This document shows positions 35,130 through 48,097 of a DNA stretch of 64,000 nt, piece after piece. Source of the stretch: Hyparrhenia diplandra (taxonomy: Eukaryota; Streptophyta; Magnoliopsida; Poales; Poaceae); the NCBI GenBank assembly GCA_015847255.1, contig JADLZK010008433.1, positions 62,001-126,000 of the forward strand, read 5' to 3'. Under the pieces are notes generated by a model, which saw only the letters and a program-made list of their open reading frames with translations, had not been told where the DNA came from and made no database searches. Position numbers and translations under genes: made by a program. The stretch's first letter is position 1, and each line of letters starts with the position of its first letter.

Positions 35130-36841
35130 TGAAATCTCATGTTTGGTTTTGGAAATTGATGACACACTTGTGGACTAATCCTTTGCTCTAAGTGTATGAC
35201 TTGAGATAGGATTAGGTTGATGACAAGGAGCATGATGATCATGAACATGGGCGATGATGATGGACATGAAGGATCGTCAAGCTCGGTGATCGGCTTGAGA
35301 GGAACCCGGAGATCAAGGCAAAGGTATCTTGATAGGGTTTTCCTTTTTAGTGATCAAGACACGATAGAGCGTGTGATCACATTATAGGATAGATAGCCGA
35401 CTATCAAGAGGGAATGCCCGCGACAATCCTTTGGTGAAGTGCTTCTAGGTCCAATTGACTTGCATATTGCATTTAGGACATGAGAGCACTAACTTCGATC
35501 TTGCCTAACTTATCGACGAGCTAACATGCATGATAACGTGATCATTTTGGACGTGTTGGCAACCCATGGCAAGAGGTGAAGCAAGTTTGAAGCAAAGAGC
35601 AACAAAAAAGATGAAGACTTGCCGAGAAAAGGTGACCGGACGCGGCCGGGTGGGCTCCGGCCAATGCGTCAAAAGAGAGCCCCGCAGCGGTTTTTGCCGG
35701 TGGATTGTGACCGGACGTAATCGGACCGGATGCATCCGGTGTCGATCGGATCCCACGACCGGACGCTGGAGAGGGCGCCCGGCCGTGGGCCCCAAGTTTG
35801 TCGGATGCGACCGGAAGCACCGACCGGACCCACGACCGGACCCGCTGGTGGTTCCGGTCAGTGCGTCAAGGCCCTGTCGGTCTTGCCAAGAGAGCAAATT
35901 TTTTTAGAGCAATGGCTCTATTTCGAGGGGTGCTCTATTTATACTTGGATGGCGGTTCTTGGAGCCCTCTCTTGCACATTTGAACACTCTAACTTGCTAG
36001 TGAGCTTGTGAGACTCCTCTCCACTCATCTCTCCATCCATAACTCGAATTCTTGGTGAGATTGAGAGTGATAGAAGTGCATTGCATTGGTGGTTGCATCT
36101 AGAGGCACTTCATCCTTGGAGAAGAAGCGGGATTCTTGTTTTCTTGGGAATTTGCCCGGTTCCCTAGCGGCTTGGAGCAAGAGGCGGTGTTGAGCTCAAG
36201 TGGAGCTTGTTTGAGGCCACACCAGGTGTGGTGATTGTGAGGGGTCGTTCCTTACCCCGTGGGAGATTCGCGAAAAAGGAGCACTAGTGGATTGCCCGTG
36301 GCTTGTTGGACCCTCTCTTGTGATCGTTTGCTTGAGCTCCCATAGGGGATTTGGCACCAGCCATTAAGCTTAGCATACATCAAGTGAGTGTGTCGCCACA
36401 ACGGGACTTAGCGCGCCCGGCAAGCACGTGAACCGATGAAAAATCATCGTGTCAACCTTGTTGTGCTCGTTGGAGATTTCTAGTTGATCACGGTGATTGG
36501 CTTCCACTTCTACACATCGACGTCGGTATATCGATCACTACTCCTCGTGTATTTACCTTGATATATCTTGTGTAGCCTTGCTTAGGTTGTTAGCTTGTTT
36601 AGTGTAGTTTAGCTCCTAGTGGTAAATTAGTTAGTCTTGCTTGCTCACCTAGGAGTAAACTAGCGACCTAGACCTTGTGTGGATTAGAGACAATAGAAAT
36701 TGACTTGTGGCTTGCTTAGTTAGCTTGAAGCATTTGCTTATTGGCTACGCCGTTTTATTTACTAACCGCCTTGCTTAGTGTTGTTTATAGAATTTTTAAT
36801 AGGCTATTCACCCCCCGTCCTCTGGCCATTAGGACCTTTCA
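35130..36841 (+). repeat. 5' (middle) LTR of the Copia element, ~1.71 kb
   Basis: Starts TGAAATCTCATG after the purine tract and ends GGACCTTTCA directly before the primer-binding site. It is collinear with 43,204-44,899. Differences from the other LTR cluster in a GC-rich tract with repeated gaccgga motifs (about 35,630-35,880). Confidence 0.92.
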
Positions 36842-36843
36842 AG

Positions 36844-36855
36844 TGGTATCAGAGC
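36844..36855 (+). promoter_or_regulatory. Primer-binding site (tRNA-iMet)
   Basis: TGGTATCAGAGC, the standard complement to the 3' end of initiator methionine tRNA, starts three bases after the LTR. Confidence 0.9.
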
Positions 36856-36868
36856 TAGGCACCGTTAT

Positions 36869-38999
36869 TTGAGTGGCTTAACATCCTACGGTGACAAAAT
36901 GGCAATGAATTTCCATGTCAACAACACCAAGAAGGCGCCACCTTTCGATGGCACCAACTTTGCCTATTGGAAGGTGAAGATGACCGCACACCTCATGTCA
37001 ATCAATAGAGAAGTGTGGGTTGTGATCGAGAACAAGTTTGAGGTGGCAAAGCCAAATGAGCCAACCGCGGCGAAGAGAAGAAAATCTATGCAAATGATCT
37101 TGCCGTGAGTGCATTCCATGAAGCATTCAACGATAGAGTGTTTGAGCAAGTCAAGTCACTCATAATTGCGCATGAGATATGGAAGAAGCTAGAAGAGTGC
37201 TATGAGGGCACCGAAGGCGTCAAGCAAGCAAAGGCCTACATCAAGCTTGAGCAATTCAATAGCTTCAAGATGGAAGAAGATGAGAGCGTGCCGGAGATGT
37301 TCCACCGCATACAAGTGTTGGTGAACGATCTCAATGCGCTTGGCGAAGACATCAAGGACAAGACCTTCAACATGAAGTTCTTGAGGTGTTTGCCGGAGAG
37401 GTTTGGGATGTTCATCACGGTACTTGTGAGGACAAACTTGAAGGATTTGACCCCAAACCAATTGCTTGATGAGGTCATGACCGATGACTCATATGGAGAT
37501 GACAAGAAGAAGCAAGAGCTCATCAATAAGGCAAACAAGAAGGTCAAGGAAGAAGAGAAGAAAGAGGACAAGAAAAGCTTGGCACTTAAGGCAAGCTCAT
37601 CATCCAAGGGCAAGAAAAAAAGAAAGAAGAGTCAAGTGATGATGAAGAAGAAGCTTCTACAAGTGGAAGTGAGATTGATGAGCACATGGCCCTCTTTATG
37701 AGGAAGTTGGGCAAGTATGTGAAGAAGAGCTACATCTCATCAAAAAAGAACAAGAAGAAGCAATCATCAAAGAAGACCAAGGATGGCGAGAATGAAGGCA
37801 ACATGAAGTGCTTTCGGTGTCATGATGATTGTCACTTGATGGCCGAATGCCCATATGAGAGTGATGATGAGAAGGGCATCAAGAAAGCTAGAAAGAAGAA
37901 TGATGCCAAGAATGAGAAGGAGAAGAAGCCCAAGAAGAAGAATGAGTCACATGTGGCTATGTGGGATAGTGATGGCTCATCCTCCTCAAGTGATGAAGAA
38001 GAGGAGAAGAAGAGCAAGAAGAAGGGACAAGCTCACCTTGCTATGCATGACAAGATCTCCCTCTTCGACACTCCCTCTTCGTGCTTCATGGCTAAGGCCA
38101 CTAAGGTACAATCTATCACTAAAGATGATGATGATGATAGTGATAGTGATAGTGATGATGAGGAGCCAACTCATACTAGGGAGGAATTGAAAATTATGCT
38201 TGATGATTGCATTGACATGTACAAGCAAAGTAGGAAGAAGGTCAAGGGCTTGCATAAGGAAACAAAGAGCCTTAAGCAAGAACTTGATGAGCTTCGGGCC
38301 TCTTATGAGAGTCTAAAGGTAGACCATAAGAAGCTTGAGAAATCTCATTCTAAGCTAGAGAAAGCTCACTCTTCTCTACAAGAAGGGCATAAGTTGTGCC
38401 AAGTTGTGGAAGATGTTAGTACATGCAATGCTAGCATCACGTGTGATATTTTAGTTGATGAATCATCTCCCACATGTGTAGCCTCCACTAGCCCTATCAC
38501 TAGCACATCCATCTCTAGTGAGGATAATGACAACCCTATGCTTATCCATGAGAATGCTTGTTTAAAGAGGGAAGTAAAGGAGCTCAATCACTCCTTGGCT
38601 AAGGCCTATGGTGGTGAGGACCGCTTGCTTATGTGCTTGGGTAGCCAAAGGGCATCCTTATACAAGGAGGGCTTAGGCTATATCCCCAAGAAAGGCAAGG
38701 CCGCCTATGTGACTCACAAGACTCGTTTTGTAAAGAGCAATGGTAGCTATTGTAAAGCTTGCAAGCAAGTTGGTCACTTAGAGCCAAAGTGCATGAACAA
38801 GAAGATCAATGTTTCTTCTATCAAGCTTGATCATTCTTATATGCTTGTGAAGAAGGAAAATGGTGTTCGTGCTAGGTTCATTGGTACACCATGGATGGGC
38901 TTAAAGAATAAAGCCATTTGGGTACCAAAGGCCTTGGTGACTAACCTTGAAGGACCCAAGAACATTGGGTACCTAAGAAGAATTGATCTTATTTTATAG
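36869..38999 (+). pseudogene. Copia gag, SIRE/Maximus type, frame broken
   Basis: Nucleocapsid/capsid precursor of a Copia retrotransposon. The N-terminal part (PPFDGTNFAYWKVKM, then IWKKLEECYEGTEGVKQAKA and the UBN2-type capsid core) is followed by a lysine-rich region, a zinc knuckle CFRCHDDCHLMAEC (CX2CX4HX4C, 37,810-37,850), an acidic/coiled-coil segment and the SIRE-lineage block LLMCLGSQRASLYKEGLGY with a second CKACKQVGHLEPKC knuckle near 38,750. Frame changes near 37,090 and 37,690 and a stop at 38,997-38,999 interrupt it, so it cannot make a full product as written. Confidence 0.88.
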
Positions 39000-41900
39000 G
39001 TCAATTATCGTGCCGGAGGAGAGCATTGGATAATGGATAGTGGGTGCACTCAACACATGACCGGAGATTCTCATATGTTCAAGACTATTAGCATCAAGGG
39101 CATTGATGAATATGAGTCAATCACATTTGGCAATGACAAGAAAGGCAATGTGTTGGGGCTAGGCAAGATTGCTATCACTCAAGAGAAAAGCTTGTCAAAG
39201 GTGTTGCTAGTTGATCATCTTGATTACAACCTATTGTCGGTCTCTCAACTTTGTGATCATGGTTACAAATGTATATTCACAAGTCAAGAAGTTGAAGTGG
39301 TTAGTGGTGATGGTGCAAACATGATCTTCAAGGGATTTAGATATGGTGATCTCTACCTTGTTGATTTCAACTCAAAAGAAGCCAAGTTGACAACATGTTT
39401 ACTCTCAAAGGCTAGCAAAGGGTGGTTGTGGCATAGAAGACTTGGTCATGTTGGAATGAAGCAATTAAACAAGTTGATGAAGCATGACTTGGTTAGAGGC
39501 TTGAATGATGTCAAGTTTGAGAAGGACAAACCTTATGGAGCATGTCAAGCCGGCAAGCAATATGGCAATGCACATCTAACCAAGAGTACAATGAGTACAA
39601 GCAAGACATTTGAGTTGCTACACATGGACTTGTTTGGGCCAACATCATACTCTAGCATTGGTGGCAACAAGTATGGTTTTGTCATTGTGGATGACTATAC
39701 TAGATACACATGAGTGTTCTTTTTGCATGACAAGAATGATGTATTTGAGCTTTTCAAGACATTTGTCAAGAGGGTTCAAAATGAGTTTGAGACATCCATC
39801 AAGAAGATTAGGAGTGACAATGGAAGTGAATTCAAGAACACAAGAATAGAAGAGTTGTGTGATGAGCTTGAAATTGGACATCAATTCTCACCAACCTACA
39901 CTCCTCAATCCAATGGTGTAGTTGAGAGAAAGAATAGAACCTTGATTGAAATGGAAAGATCAATGCTTAGTGAGTACAATGTTAGCCATTCATTTTGGGC
40001 GAAGCAATCAACACGGCTTGCTATTGTAGCAACCGACTCTATTGCCATGGGATGCTTGGCAAGACACCCTATGAGTTGCTAAATGGAAGAAAGCCCAACA
40101 TTGGTTACTTTAGAGTTTTTGGATGCAAATGCTATATTCTCAAGAAAGGCACAAGATTGGGCAAGTTTGACAAGAAATGTGATGAAGGGTTCCTAGTTGG
40201 ATATTCAACCACAAGCAAAGCATATAGAGTTTGAAACTTGGGTAGTGGCAAACTTAAAGAAGTTCATGATGTGGAATTTGATGAAACCCAAGGCTCTCAA
40301 AATGAAGTTGAAAATCATGATGATGTTAGTGGTTCCAACTTGGAGAATGCAATGAGAAATATGGATATTGGTGACATTCGGCCAAGGCAAGTTGAGGATG
40401 ATGATGACACTCCTTTGCCTACCACTACGGTTGAGATTGGAGACAATGAAGCAAGCACTAGTGGTTCTCAAGATGAAGATCAAGAGCAACAAGCTAGTCC
40501 ATCCACTCATCCTAGTCATCAAGTGCAAGTGATGCAACCATCCAACATTGCAAGAGATCATCCAATTGATCAAATTGTCGGTGACATCAATAGTGGAGTG
40601 GTTACTAGAAAAAGATTGGCATCCTTTTGTGCTCACTATGCCTATGTAGCACAAGAAGAACCGGAGAACATTAAAAATGCACTCAAGAAGGAAGATTGGA
40701 TCAATGCCATGCATGAAGAGTTGAACAATTTCAAGAGAAATGATGTATGAGAGTTGGTGGAAGGGCCAAAGGACTATAATGTGATTGGAACCAAGTGGGT
40801 CTTCAAGAACAAGCAAGATCAAGATGGAATTGTGGTTAGAAACAAGGCAAGGCTAGTAGCTCAAGGGTACACTCAAGTAGAGGGTCTTGACTTTGGAGAG
40901 ACCTATGCACCGGTTGCTAGACTTGAAGCAATTAGAATCTTGCTTGCTTATGCGTGTGCTCATGACATCAAGCTCTATCAAATGGATGTGAAAAGTGCAT
41001 TCTTGAATGGCTTCATCAATGAGTTGGTGTATGTGGAACAACCCAGGGCTTTGAAGATGACAAGTATCCCAACCATGTGTATAAGTTGAAGAAGGCTTTG
41101 TATGGTTTGAAGCAAGCACGAAGAGCATGGTATGAGAGGTTGAGAGATTTTCTCCTCTCTAAAGGGTTCAAGATGGGCAAGGTGGACACCACTCTCTTCA
41201 CCAAGAAGATTGGGAATGACTTGTTTGTGTTGCAAATATATGTTGATGACATTATCTTTGGGTCAACCAACCAAAAATTTTTTGTGAAGAGTTTGCTAAG
41301 ATGATGGCCAATGAGTTTGAGATGTCAATGCTTGGAGAGCTCACATTCTTTCTTGGTCTCCAAATCAAGCAATTGAAGAATGTCACATTCATTAGTCAAG
41401 GCAAGTACATCAAAGACATGATCAAGAAGTTTGATCTTCAAGATACCAAGTCAATGTCCACACCAATGGCAACCAATGGAAGCTTAGACCCCGACCCTAG
41501 TGGCAACATGGTTGAACAAAAGAAATATCGGTCCATGATTGGTAGTTTGCTCTATGCAACCGCATCAAGACCGGACATTGCATTTAGTGTGGGCATGTGT
41601 GCTAGATATCAATCCGATCCAAGAGAAAGTCACCTCAAGGCAACAAAGAGAATTGTGAGGTACTTGAAGGGCACACAAGATGTTGGACTATGGTATCCAA
41701 AGGGATCCAAGTTTGATTTGATTGGATATTCGGATTCGACTATGGAGGGTGCAAGATCAATAGAATGAGCACAAGTGGCACATGTCAATTCCTTAGAAGG
41801 TCACTAGTATCATGGTCTTCAAAGAAGCAAAATAGTGTTGCTCTTTCAACCGGTTTGAATACATTAAGTGCGGGGAAGTTGTTGCACTCAATTGCTTTGG

Positions 41901-42192
41901 ATGAGGTCAACATTGAAGGATTTTGGATTCAAATTTGACAAAGTTCCATTGTATTGTGACAATGAAAGTGCAAGGAAGATGACCCAAAATCCGGTTCAAC
42001 ATCCAAGAACAAAGCACATTGATATTAGGCACCACTTCATATGAGATCATCAACAAAAGGGTGACATTTGTATCATGGGCATTGGCAACCGAAGATCAAC
42101 TAGCCGACATATTCACTAAGCCACTTGATGAGAAGAGATTTTGCATGCTAAAGGGAGAATTGAACATTATTGACTTCTCCAACTTGAGTTGA
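39000..42192 (+). pseudogene. Copia pol (protease, integrase, RT, RNase H), broken
   Basis: Domains in Copia order: protease (WIMDSGCTQHMTGD, about 39,030), GAG-pre-integrase (WLWHRRLGHVGMKQL, 39,425), integrase with its acidic residues (HMDLFGP, RSDNGSEF, NGVVERKNRT), reverse transcriptase (GTKWVFKNKQDQDG, the catalytic YVDD at 39,000+2,239 = 41,239-41,250) and RNase H (LKATKRIVRYLKG, later AEDQLADIFTKPL). Defects: TGA at 39,711-39,713 in place of Trp, frame change near 40,040, stops at 40,232-40,234 and 40,748-40,750, frame changes near 41,070, 41,300 and 41,740. The RNase H part after 41,768 is only recoverable by switching frames. The gene ends at TGA 42,190-42,192. Confidence 0.9.
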
Positions 42193-43203
42193 TGCACCCC
42201 ACTTATATGACATGCCTCTCCTTCGACAAACCCAAGGTAAAAGTTGTTTGTCATGTCATTCATATGTTGCTAAGGACTTGTTAGTGCATCTAGCCATTAT
42301 GCATGCTTACTAGGCTCATTCATGGAAAATAAAATGATTTCAATGTATGTGTGGCACCACTATTGCTTTGATTGGTTCTATGAACTAGTGGTGGCATATG
42401 ACATGTTTATGTGCTTGCAATCCTAGTGTCAACTCTAGAAAATGCGCTATTGATGTGTATTCTAACATGGTACAAGATAACCCTTATGTATATGAGGTGT
42501 GAAAAAGCTTGTCCTTGGTTCAAACTTGAATACATGGAAAGGCAAGTGATCTAGATGAGACCACATGTGATACTTTGATTGACTTGATTTCTCTCATTTA
42601 CACCTTTTTGGTGATTGTTGACAAAGGGGAGAAATAAGTCACAAAGATGTTGAAAAGAATCACACAAATAGGGGAGCAAGCTCATAGACTATTTGTGCAT
42701 TTGTATGTGCATGATCATAATGAGATGTTGCATTGGCAATCTAAATTCAATATACATGATTGCTTGATGTATGCTAGTTTTTGAAAATTGATTGGTGATT
42801 GACCAACTAGCATGCATAGGATGTATCTAGACAAAGCTCACATTTTAGCCTATAATGTTGATCTCATGGGGTATGTTGAGTTTTGATGATTGTCTAGTTA
42901 CATTGATGCTAAGGACTCCGATGGTTTTATGCTTCAAAGGTCCAAATTCTAGAACCTTAGCATCTCTTTTGGTAGTAGTATCTCTCCCCAAGATTTCTAT
43001 TCATATATATGTGCCAACTTGATCCAAACACATGGAAGCACATATGGGGGGGGAGCTACTACTACCAAAAACCGAACCTTGAAATGTTTGTCCAATCCTT
43101 GATTCATGATCAAATTCCTATGGGCAAGCAATTCAAGTTCAATTGAATTTTATTTCATATCTTTGTGAGTTTGGTTGTCATCAATTACCAAAAAGGGGGA
43201 GAT
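42193..43203 (+). other. Copia 3' non-coding region with polypurine tract
   Basis: About 1 kb between pol and the 3' LTR with no frame of interest. It ends in AAAAGGGGGAGAT (43,191-43,203), the polypurine tract, directly before the LTR. Confidence 0.85.
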
Positions 43204-44899
43204 TGAAATCTCATGTTTGGTTTTGGAAATTGATGACACACTTGTGGACTAATCCTTTGCTCTAAGTGTATGACTTGAGATAGGATTAGGTTGATGACAA
43301 GGAGCATGATGATCATGAACATGGACGATGATGATGGACATGATGGATCGTCAAGCTCGGTGATCGGCTTGAGAGGAACCCGGGAGATCAAGGCAAAGGT
43401 ATCTTGATAGGGTTTTCCTTTTAGTGATCAAGACACGATAGAGCGTGTGATCACATTATAGGATAGATAGCCGACTATCAAGAGGGAATGCCACGACAAT
43501 CCTTTGGTGAAGTGCTTCTAGGTCCAATTGACTTGCATATTGCATTTAGGACATGAGAGCACTAACTTCGATCTTGCCTAACTTATCGACGAGCTAACAT
43601 GCATGATAACGTGATCATTTTGGACGTGTTGGCAACCCATGGCAAGAGGCTAAGCAAGTTTGAAGCAAAGAGCAAAGAAAAAAAGATGAAGACTTGTGAA
43701 ACGGGCGGACGGACGGACCGGTGGGTGGCCGTCCTGGCCATCCGATCCGCAAAGAGCCCCGCAGCGGTTTTTGCCGGGACGCCCCGGATCCGGACGCTGG
43801 ACCGATGCATCCGGTGTCGACCGGATCCCCGACCGACGCCGTGGAGGAGGGCGCCAGCCGTGGGCCCGAGTTTGTCGGATCGACCGGAAGCACCGACCGG
43901 ACCCACGACCGACCACCGGTGGTTCCGGTCAAGAAGGCCCGATCAGTCTTATGAAGAGAGCAAATTTTTTAGAGCAATGGCTCTATTTCGAGGGGTGCTC
44001 TATTTATACTTGGATGGCCGGTTCTTGGAGCCCTCTCTTGCACATTTGAACACTCTAACTTGCTAGTGAGCTTGTGAGACTCCTCTCCACTCATCTCTCC
44101 ATCCATAACTCGAATTCTTGGTGAGATTGAGAGTGATAGAAGTGCATTGCATTGGTGGTTGCATCTAGAGGCACTTCATCCTTGGAGAAGCCGCGGGATT
44201 CTTGTTTTCTTGGGAATTTGCCCGGTTCCCTAGCGGCTTGGAGCAAGAGGCGGTGTTGAGCTCAAGTGGAGCTTGTTTGAGGCCACACCGGTGGTGATTG
44301 TGAGGGGTCGTTCCTTACCCCGCGGGAGATTCGCGAAAGGAGCACTAGTGGATTGCTCGTGGCTTGTTGGACCCTCTCTTGTGATCGTTTGCTTGAGCTC
44401 CCATAGGGGATTTGGCACCGGCCATTGCTTAGCATACGTCAGTGAGTGTGTCGCCACAACGGGGACTTAGCGTGCCGGCAAGCACGTGAACCTCGGTGAA
44501 AAATCATCGTGTCAACCTTGTTGTGCTCGTTGGAGATTTCTAGTTGATCACGGTGATTGGCTTCCACTTCTACACATCGACGTCGGTATATCGATCACTA
44601 CTCCTCGTGTATTTACCTTGATATATCTTGTGTAGCCTTGCTTAGGTTGTTAGCTTGTTTAGTGTAGTTTAGCTCCTAGTGGTAAATTAGTTAGTCTTGC
44701 TTGCTCACCTAGGAGTAAACTAGCGACCTAGACCTTGTGTGGATTAGAGACAATAGAAATTGACTTGTGGCTTGCTTAGTTAGCTTGAAGCATTTGCTTA
44801 TTGGCTCTGTTGTTTTATTTACTAATCGCCTTTGCTTAGTGTTGTTTGTAGAATTTTTAATAGGCTATTCACCCCCCCTCTAGCCATTAGGACCTTTCA
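43204..44899 (+). repeat. 3' LTR of the Copia element, ~1.70 kb
   Basis: Starts TGAAATCTCATG and ends GGACCTTTCA. Nearly identical to the 5' LTR outside the GC-rich tract at about 43,690-43,950, where indels and substitutions concentrate. Confidence 0.92.
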
Positions 44900-46562
44900 A
44901 CCTCGTCAATGAGTGCACGTAGAGCCTCGCCACTTCTTCGATCCGAGGAGATGCTACAGGAGACTTGCCGAGGTTGTTAAATTTTAATGTGTTTGTACAC
45001 TTTGATTGTAGCATTGACCTATCTCGTGAATTGGTCTTTGTTACCATATATTTAGTTCTATGTAAGGTATTTGCTATGGAAATATATGTAATGTAAGGTC
45101 TTTGTTATGGAAATATATGCAATCAAATTTCTTATACATTTGTATTTCATTTTGATATGAATCTTGATTGTCTCTTCGATACCTTTGAGTTCCCATTTTT
45201 TACCCTTCATCGAACATAATAAAGACGGTTGCGTCAATGAAATATCTTTGCATATTGTGAGGAAAATTCAACAGATATATCCAAATCTAATGTGAATGAA
45301 ATAAAGTTATATATGTAACAAAAACAAAGAACAGATAATGAATTTTATTCACATCCATATCCCCTTAAGAACAGATAACCAAAACCCCAAACTTATGTGA
45401 AGCATCTACTCGTACATATGCAAAGAAGATCGCAACAATGCATGCATGCAAACCGAAAGTGAAGTGATAACACTGTGAATTCACCGCCGGATACATACAA
45501 ACAACCGGTAGTGATATTGTATTCACTGCCGGCTCCATTCAAATAACCGGTAGTCATGTTGTTATCACTACAGGGTATATCTTAATACCCGCAAAGTTGA
45601 TGTACCCTGCACCGATCAACCGCTATAAATCAAGGCGCCCGGCCGCATCCACACACATACCCAAGCACGCACCCACGAGCTCGGTCACCACCCCGCACGA
45701 AATCCACTCCGGCTCTTTCACTCTCTCTCTCTTTCTAGGAGATTTGTTCATGGCTCTAGGATATTATATTGGTAAGGATATTTTTTTTCTTGTCTAGAGA
45801 ATTCCTATATATATGCATATAAACAATACATATATATATATACTATATATATTTATGAGCTTTGTCCTTTTTTTTCCTTTTTATCGCTCAACCGGTGGTA
45901 TGAACGGTCCTCCGCCTTGCCGCCACCACAAGAACTGGGTTTCCACGTTGGCGATGAGCCATTTGCCCCTCGTGTGTGGACATAAGGCCATTCCCTTATC
46001 CAAATCATCGTATGTAATTTTTTCTAACATTTTTTATTTCTTATTTTACTATAACAAATACATGGACAATTTGTTTAACTTAACGTCATTTTGTTGCATT
46101 TATATGTTTCACGACTTTATTCCCAATATAATGGCTAGAAACAAAGACTTAGCCGGTTCTCTATCTCGGTTTTGTGGAGACCACGACATCTAGAGCATCG
46201 TCACCTGGTCATCAACTATATACGTGTGAAATAAGTTTTTACATCCCTTCGAGGATTCAGGACACAACAGACCACCTAATCCACGAGAGGGAAACGAGAG
46301 AACGACCGCCAGGCAAAACGCCGAGTACCATGCCGTTTCCTTGTGCTTAGATTCTCTTCGGCGTGTTTGCTACATTGTGCACGACAAGCACTTCAAGATA
46401 TTTGCCTTGTCTGCGATAATATCCCCCATGGCAATATAGCGAATATGTTGGGAGTTACAACCATGATGATGTGGTAATAAATTAAATTCATCATTTTGGC
46501 AATGCATATTAGATAGATTCACATCATCCTCATTCATTTTGATTCTCCCACTTGCGTGATTT
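44900..46562. other. Right half of the CACTA interior, no gene recognised
   Basis: AT-rich with subterminal-type ccggtagtga repeats at 45,480-45,600 and a (ta)n tract at about 45,828-45,853. A 126-codon frame at 45,813-46,193 (contains GGMNGPPPCRHHKNW) matches nothing I know. Confidence 0.5.
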
Positions 46563-46928
46563 TTGCTCCACGATCTTACTTATGCCGCATGTGGCTTGGC
46601 GGCCGTTCTCGACCAAGCTACAGACCGACTTCGGGTACGATTGAGACTTCAGGCACACCTTGGCCAAAGAAACTACGGAAGGGCGACAATACGCATAAGG
46701 TTTACTAACTTAGGCGGTCGGTCGTTCAAGAGGGTTATATCTATGGTCGAGCATTTTTACGCCCTTGCGAGGGACGAGAGTGCAATCATAAGGGCATCGA
46801 CCTTTATCGACTCAAGCGGATACTTAATCCGTGACATCAATTACCCGATATTTCTACAATCCTACATTCGTGTGCATGGATCACAAGTTGGACCTAATAT
46901 TGATCCCGACGGCGGCGATGATGATTAG
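46563..46928 (+). CDS. Unrecognised 121-residue ORF inside the CACTA
   Basis: I do not recognise this protein. It is not low-complexity: it contains RVRLRLQAHLGQRNYGRATI, then SFKRVISMVEHFYALARDES and IDSSGYLIRDINYPIFLQSY, and ends in an acidic DGGDDD tail. It could be the last exon of a transposon-carried gene, because no promoter or start context stands out. No transposase motif is visible. Confidence 0.35.
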   Translation: MLHDLTYAACGLAAVLDQATDRLRVRLRLQAHLGQRNYGRATIRIRFTNLGGRSFKRVISMVEHFYALARDESAIIRASTFIDSSGYLIRDINYPIFLQSYIRVHGSQVGPNIDPDGGDDD

Positions 46929-46995
46929 TGTGTTTACTATGTCAATTATTTGTAAGGTTGTATGGTTACTTCCTAATTAATTTGTAATGTTCTTG

Positions 46996-47450
46996 TGGCC
47001 CATGTGGTCTCAAACTTTTTCTCGAGCCTTTCACATGTAAATGGGGAAGCACCCACGAAGTTTGAGATTTTTTTCGGAGTTGGTTTGGTACTTTTCAGTT
47101 TATTTGAATTTCGCGCGACGTCACGTTGTAATTATAGTTTGAACCGAGCGTACCTACTAAAAAGAGACGGAATGTTGCTAGACTTTTCCACGTGGTCTCA
47201 TGTGCCCTAGGAGGCAAATCACCGTGGAGGTCGAAGACATATTCTTGTGTTTCCATGGTTTAATTAGCCTTCTTGTCGCCTTGATTTAGCACGAAGAAAA
47301 TTATAGTAATTAAAATATTTATCGAGAAAAACCTAAGAACTTATGTGGGGTCATATTTTGGGTGTACATGGCTGGGAAAAAAATTCAAGCCATTTCCACC
47401 AAGGAGGATTACACATCCTTCACAGAGGCACATGATCCTTACCATCGAAC
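46996..47450 (+). repeat. Tandem repeat unit A inside the CACTA
   Basis: Unit A is repeated 507 bases downstream (47,503-47,945) with a few percent differences. It includes the phrases gtggtctcaaac, aagcacccacgaagtttgag and gccctaggaggcaaatcacc. Confidence 0.9.
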
Positions 47451-47502
47451 CGGGACTATACAAAGTGTAGTTCTTGTGCTCCATGTGGTTCATATGTTTG
47501 CG

Positions 47503-47945
47503 GTGTTGTAGTGGTCTCAAACTTTTTTGAGCCTTTCACATGCAAATTGGGAAGCACCCACGAAGTTTGAGATTTTTCGGAGTTGGTTTGGTACTTTTCC
47601 CAGTTTATTTGAATTTTTCGCGACGCCACCTTGTAATTATAGTTTGAACCGAGCGTACCCACCGAAAAGAGCCGGAATCTTTGCTAGATTTTTCCATTGG
47701 GGTCTCATGTGCCCTAGGAGGCAAATCACCGTGGAGGTCCAAGACATATTCTTGTGTTTCCATGGTTTAATTAGCCTTCTTGTCGCCCGCTTTAGGTAGA
47801 AGAAAATCATAGTAATTAAAATATTTATCGGAAAAACCTAAGAACTTGTGTGGGGTCATATTTTCGGTGTACATGACCTGAAAAAAAAAATCAAGCCATT
47901 TCCACCATGGAGGATTACACATCCTTCACAAAGGTACATGATCAT
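47503..47945 (+). repeat. Tandem repeat unit B inside the CACTA
   Basis: Second copy of unit A. The differences are mostly single-base indels and a few substitutions. Tandem internal repeats are common in large CACTA elements. Confidence 0.9.
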
Positions 47946-48097
47946 CCATGAAGTGGCGGCATTTCTATTTCTTTGCCGGTTGCGTGTAATAATCGGCAAA
48001 TGAATAGGATTGGGGTGAAATTTTCCAAATCTATCCGAACCTCCCGCCATTTCGTTCCCCACCGCGCCCAAACCATTTTTTGCCTATATATATATAG

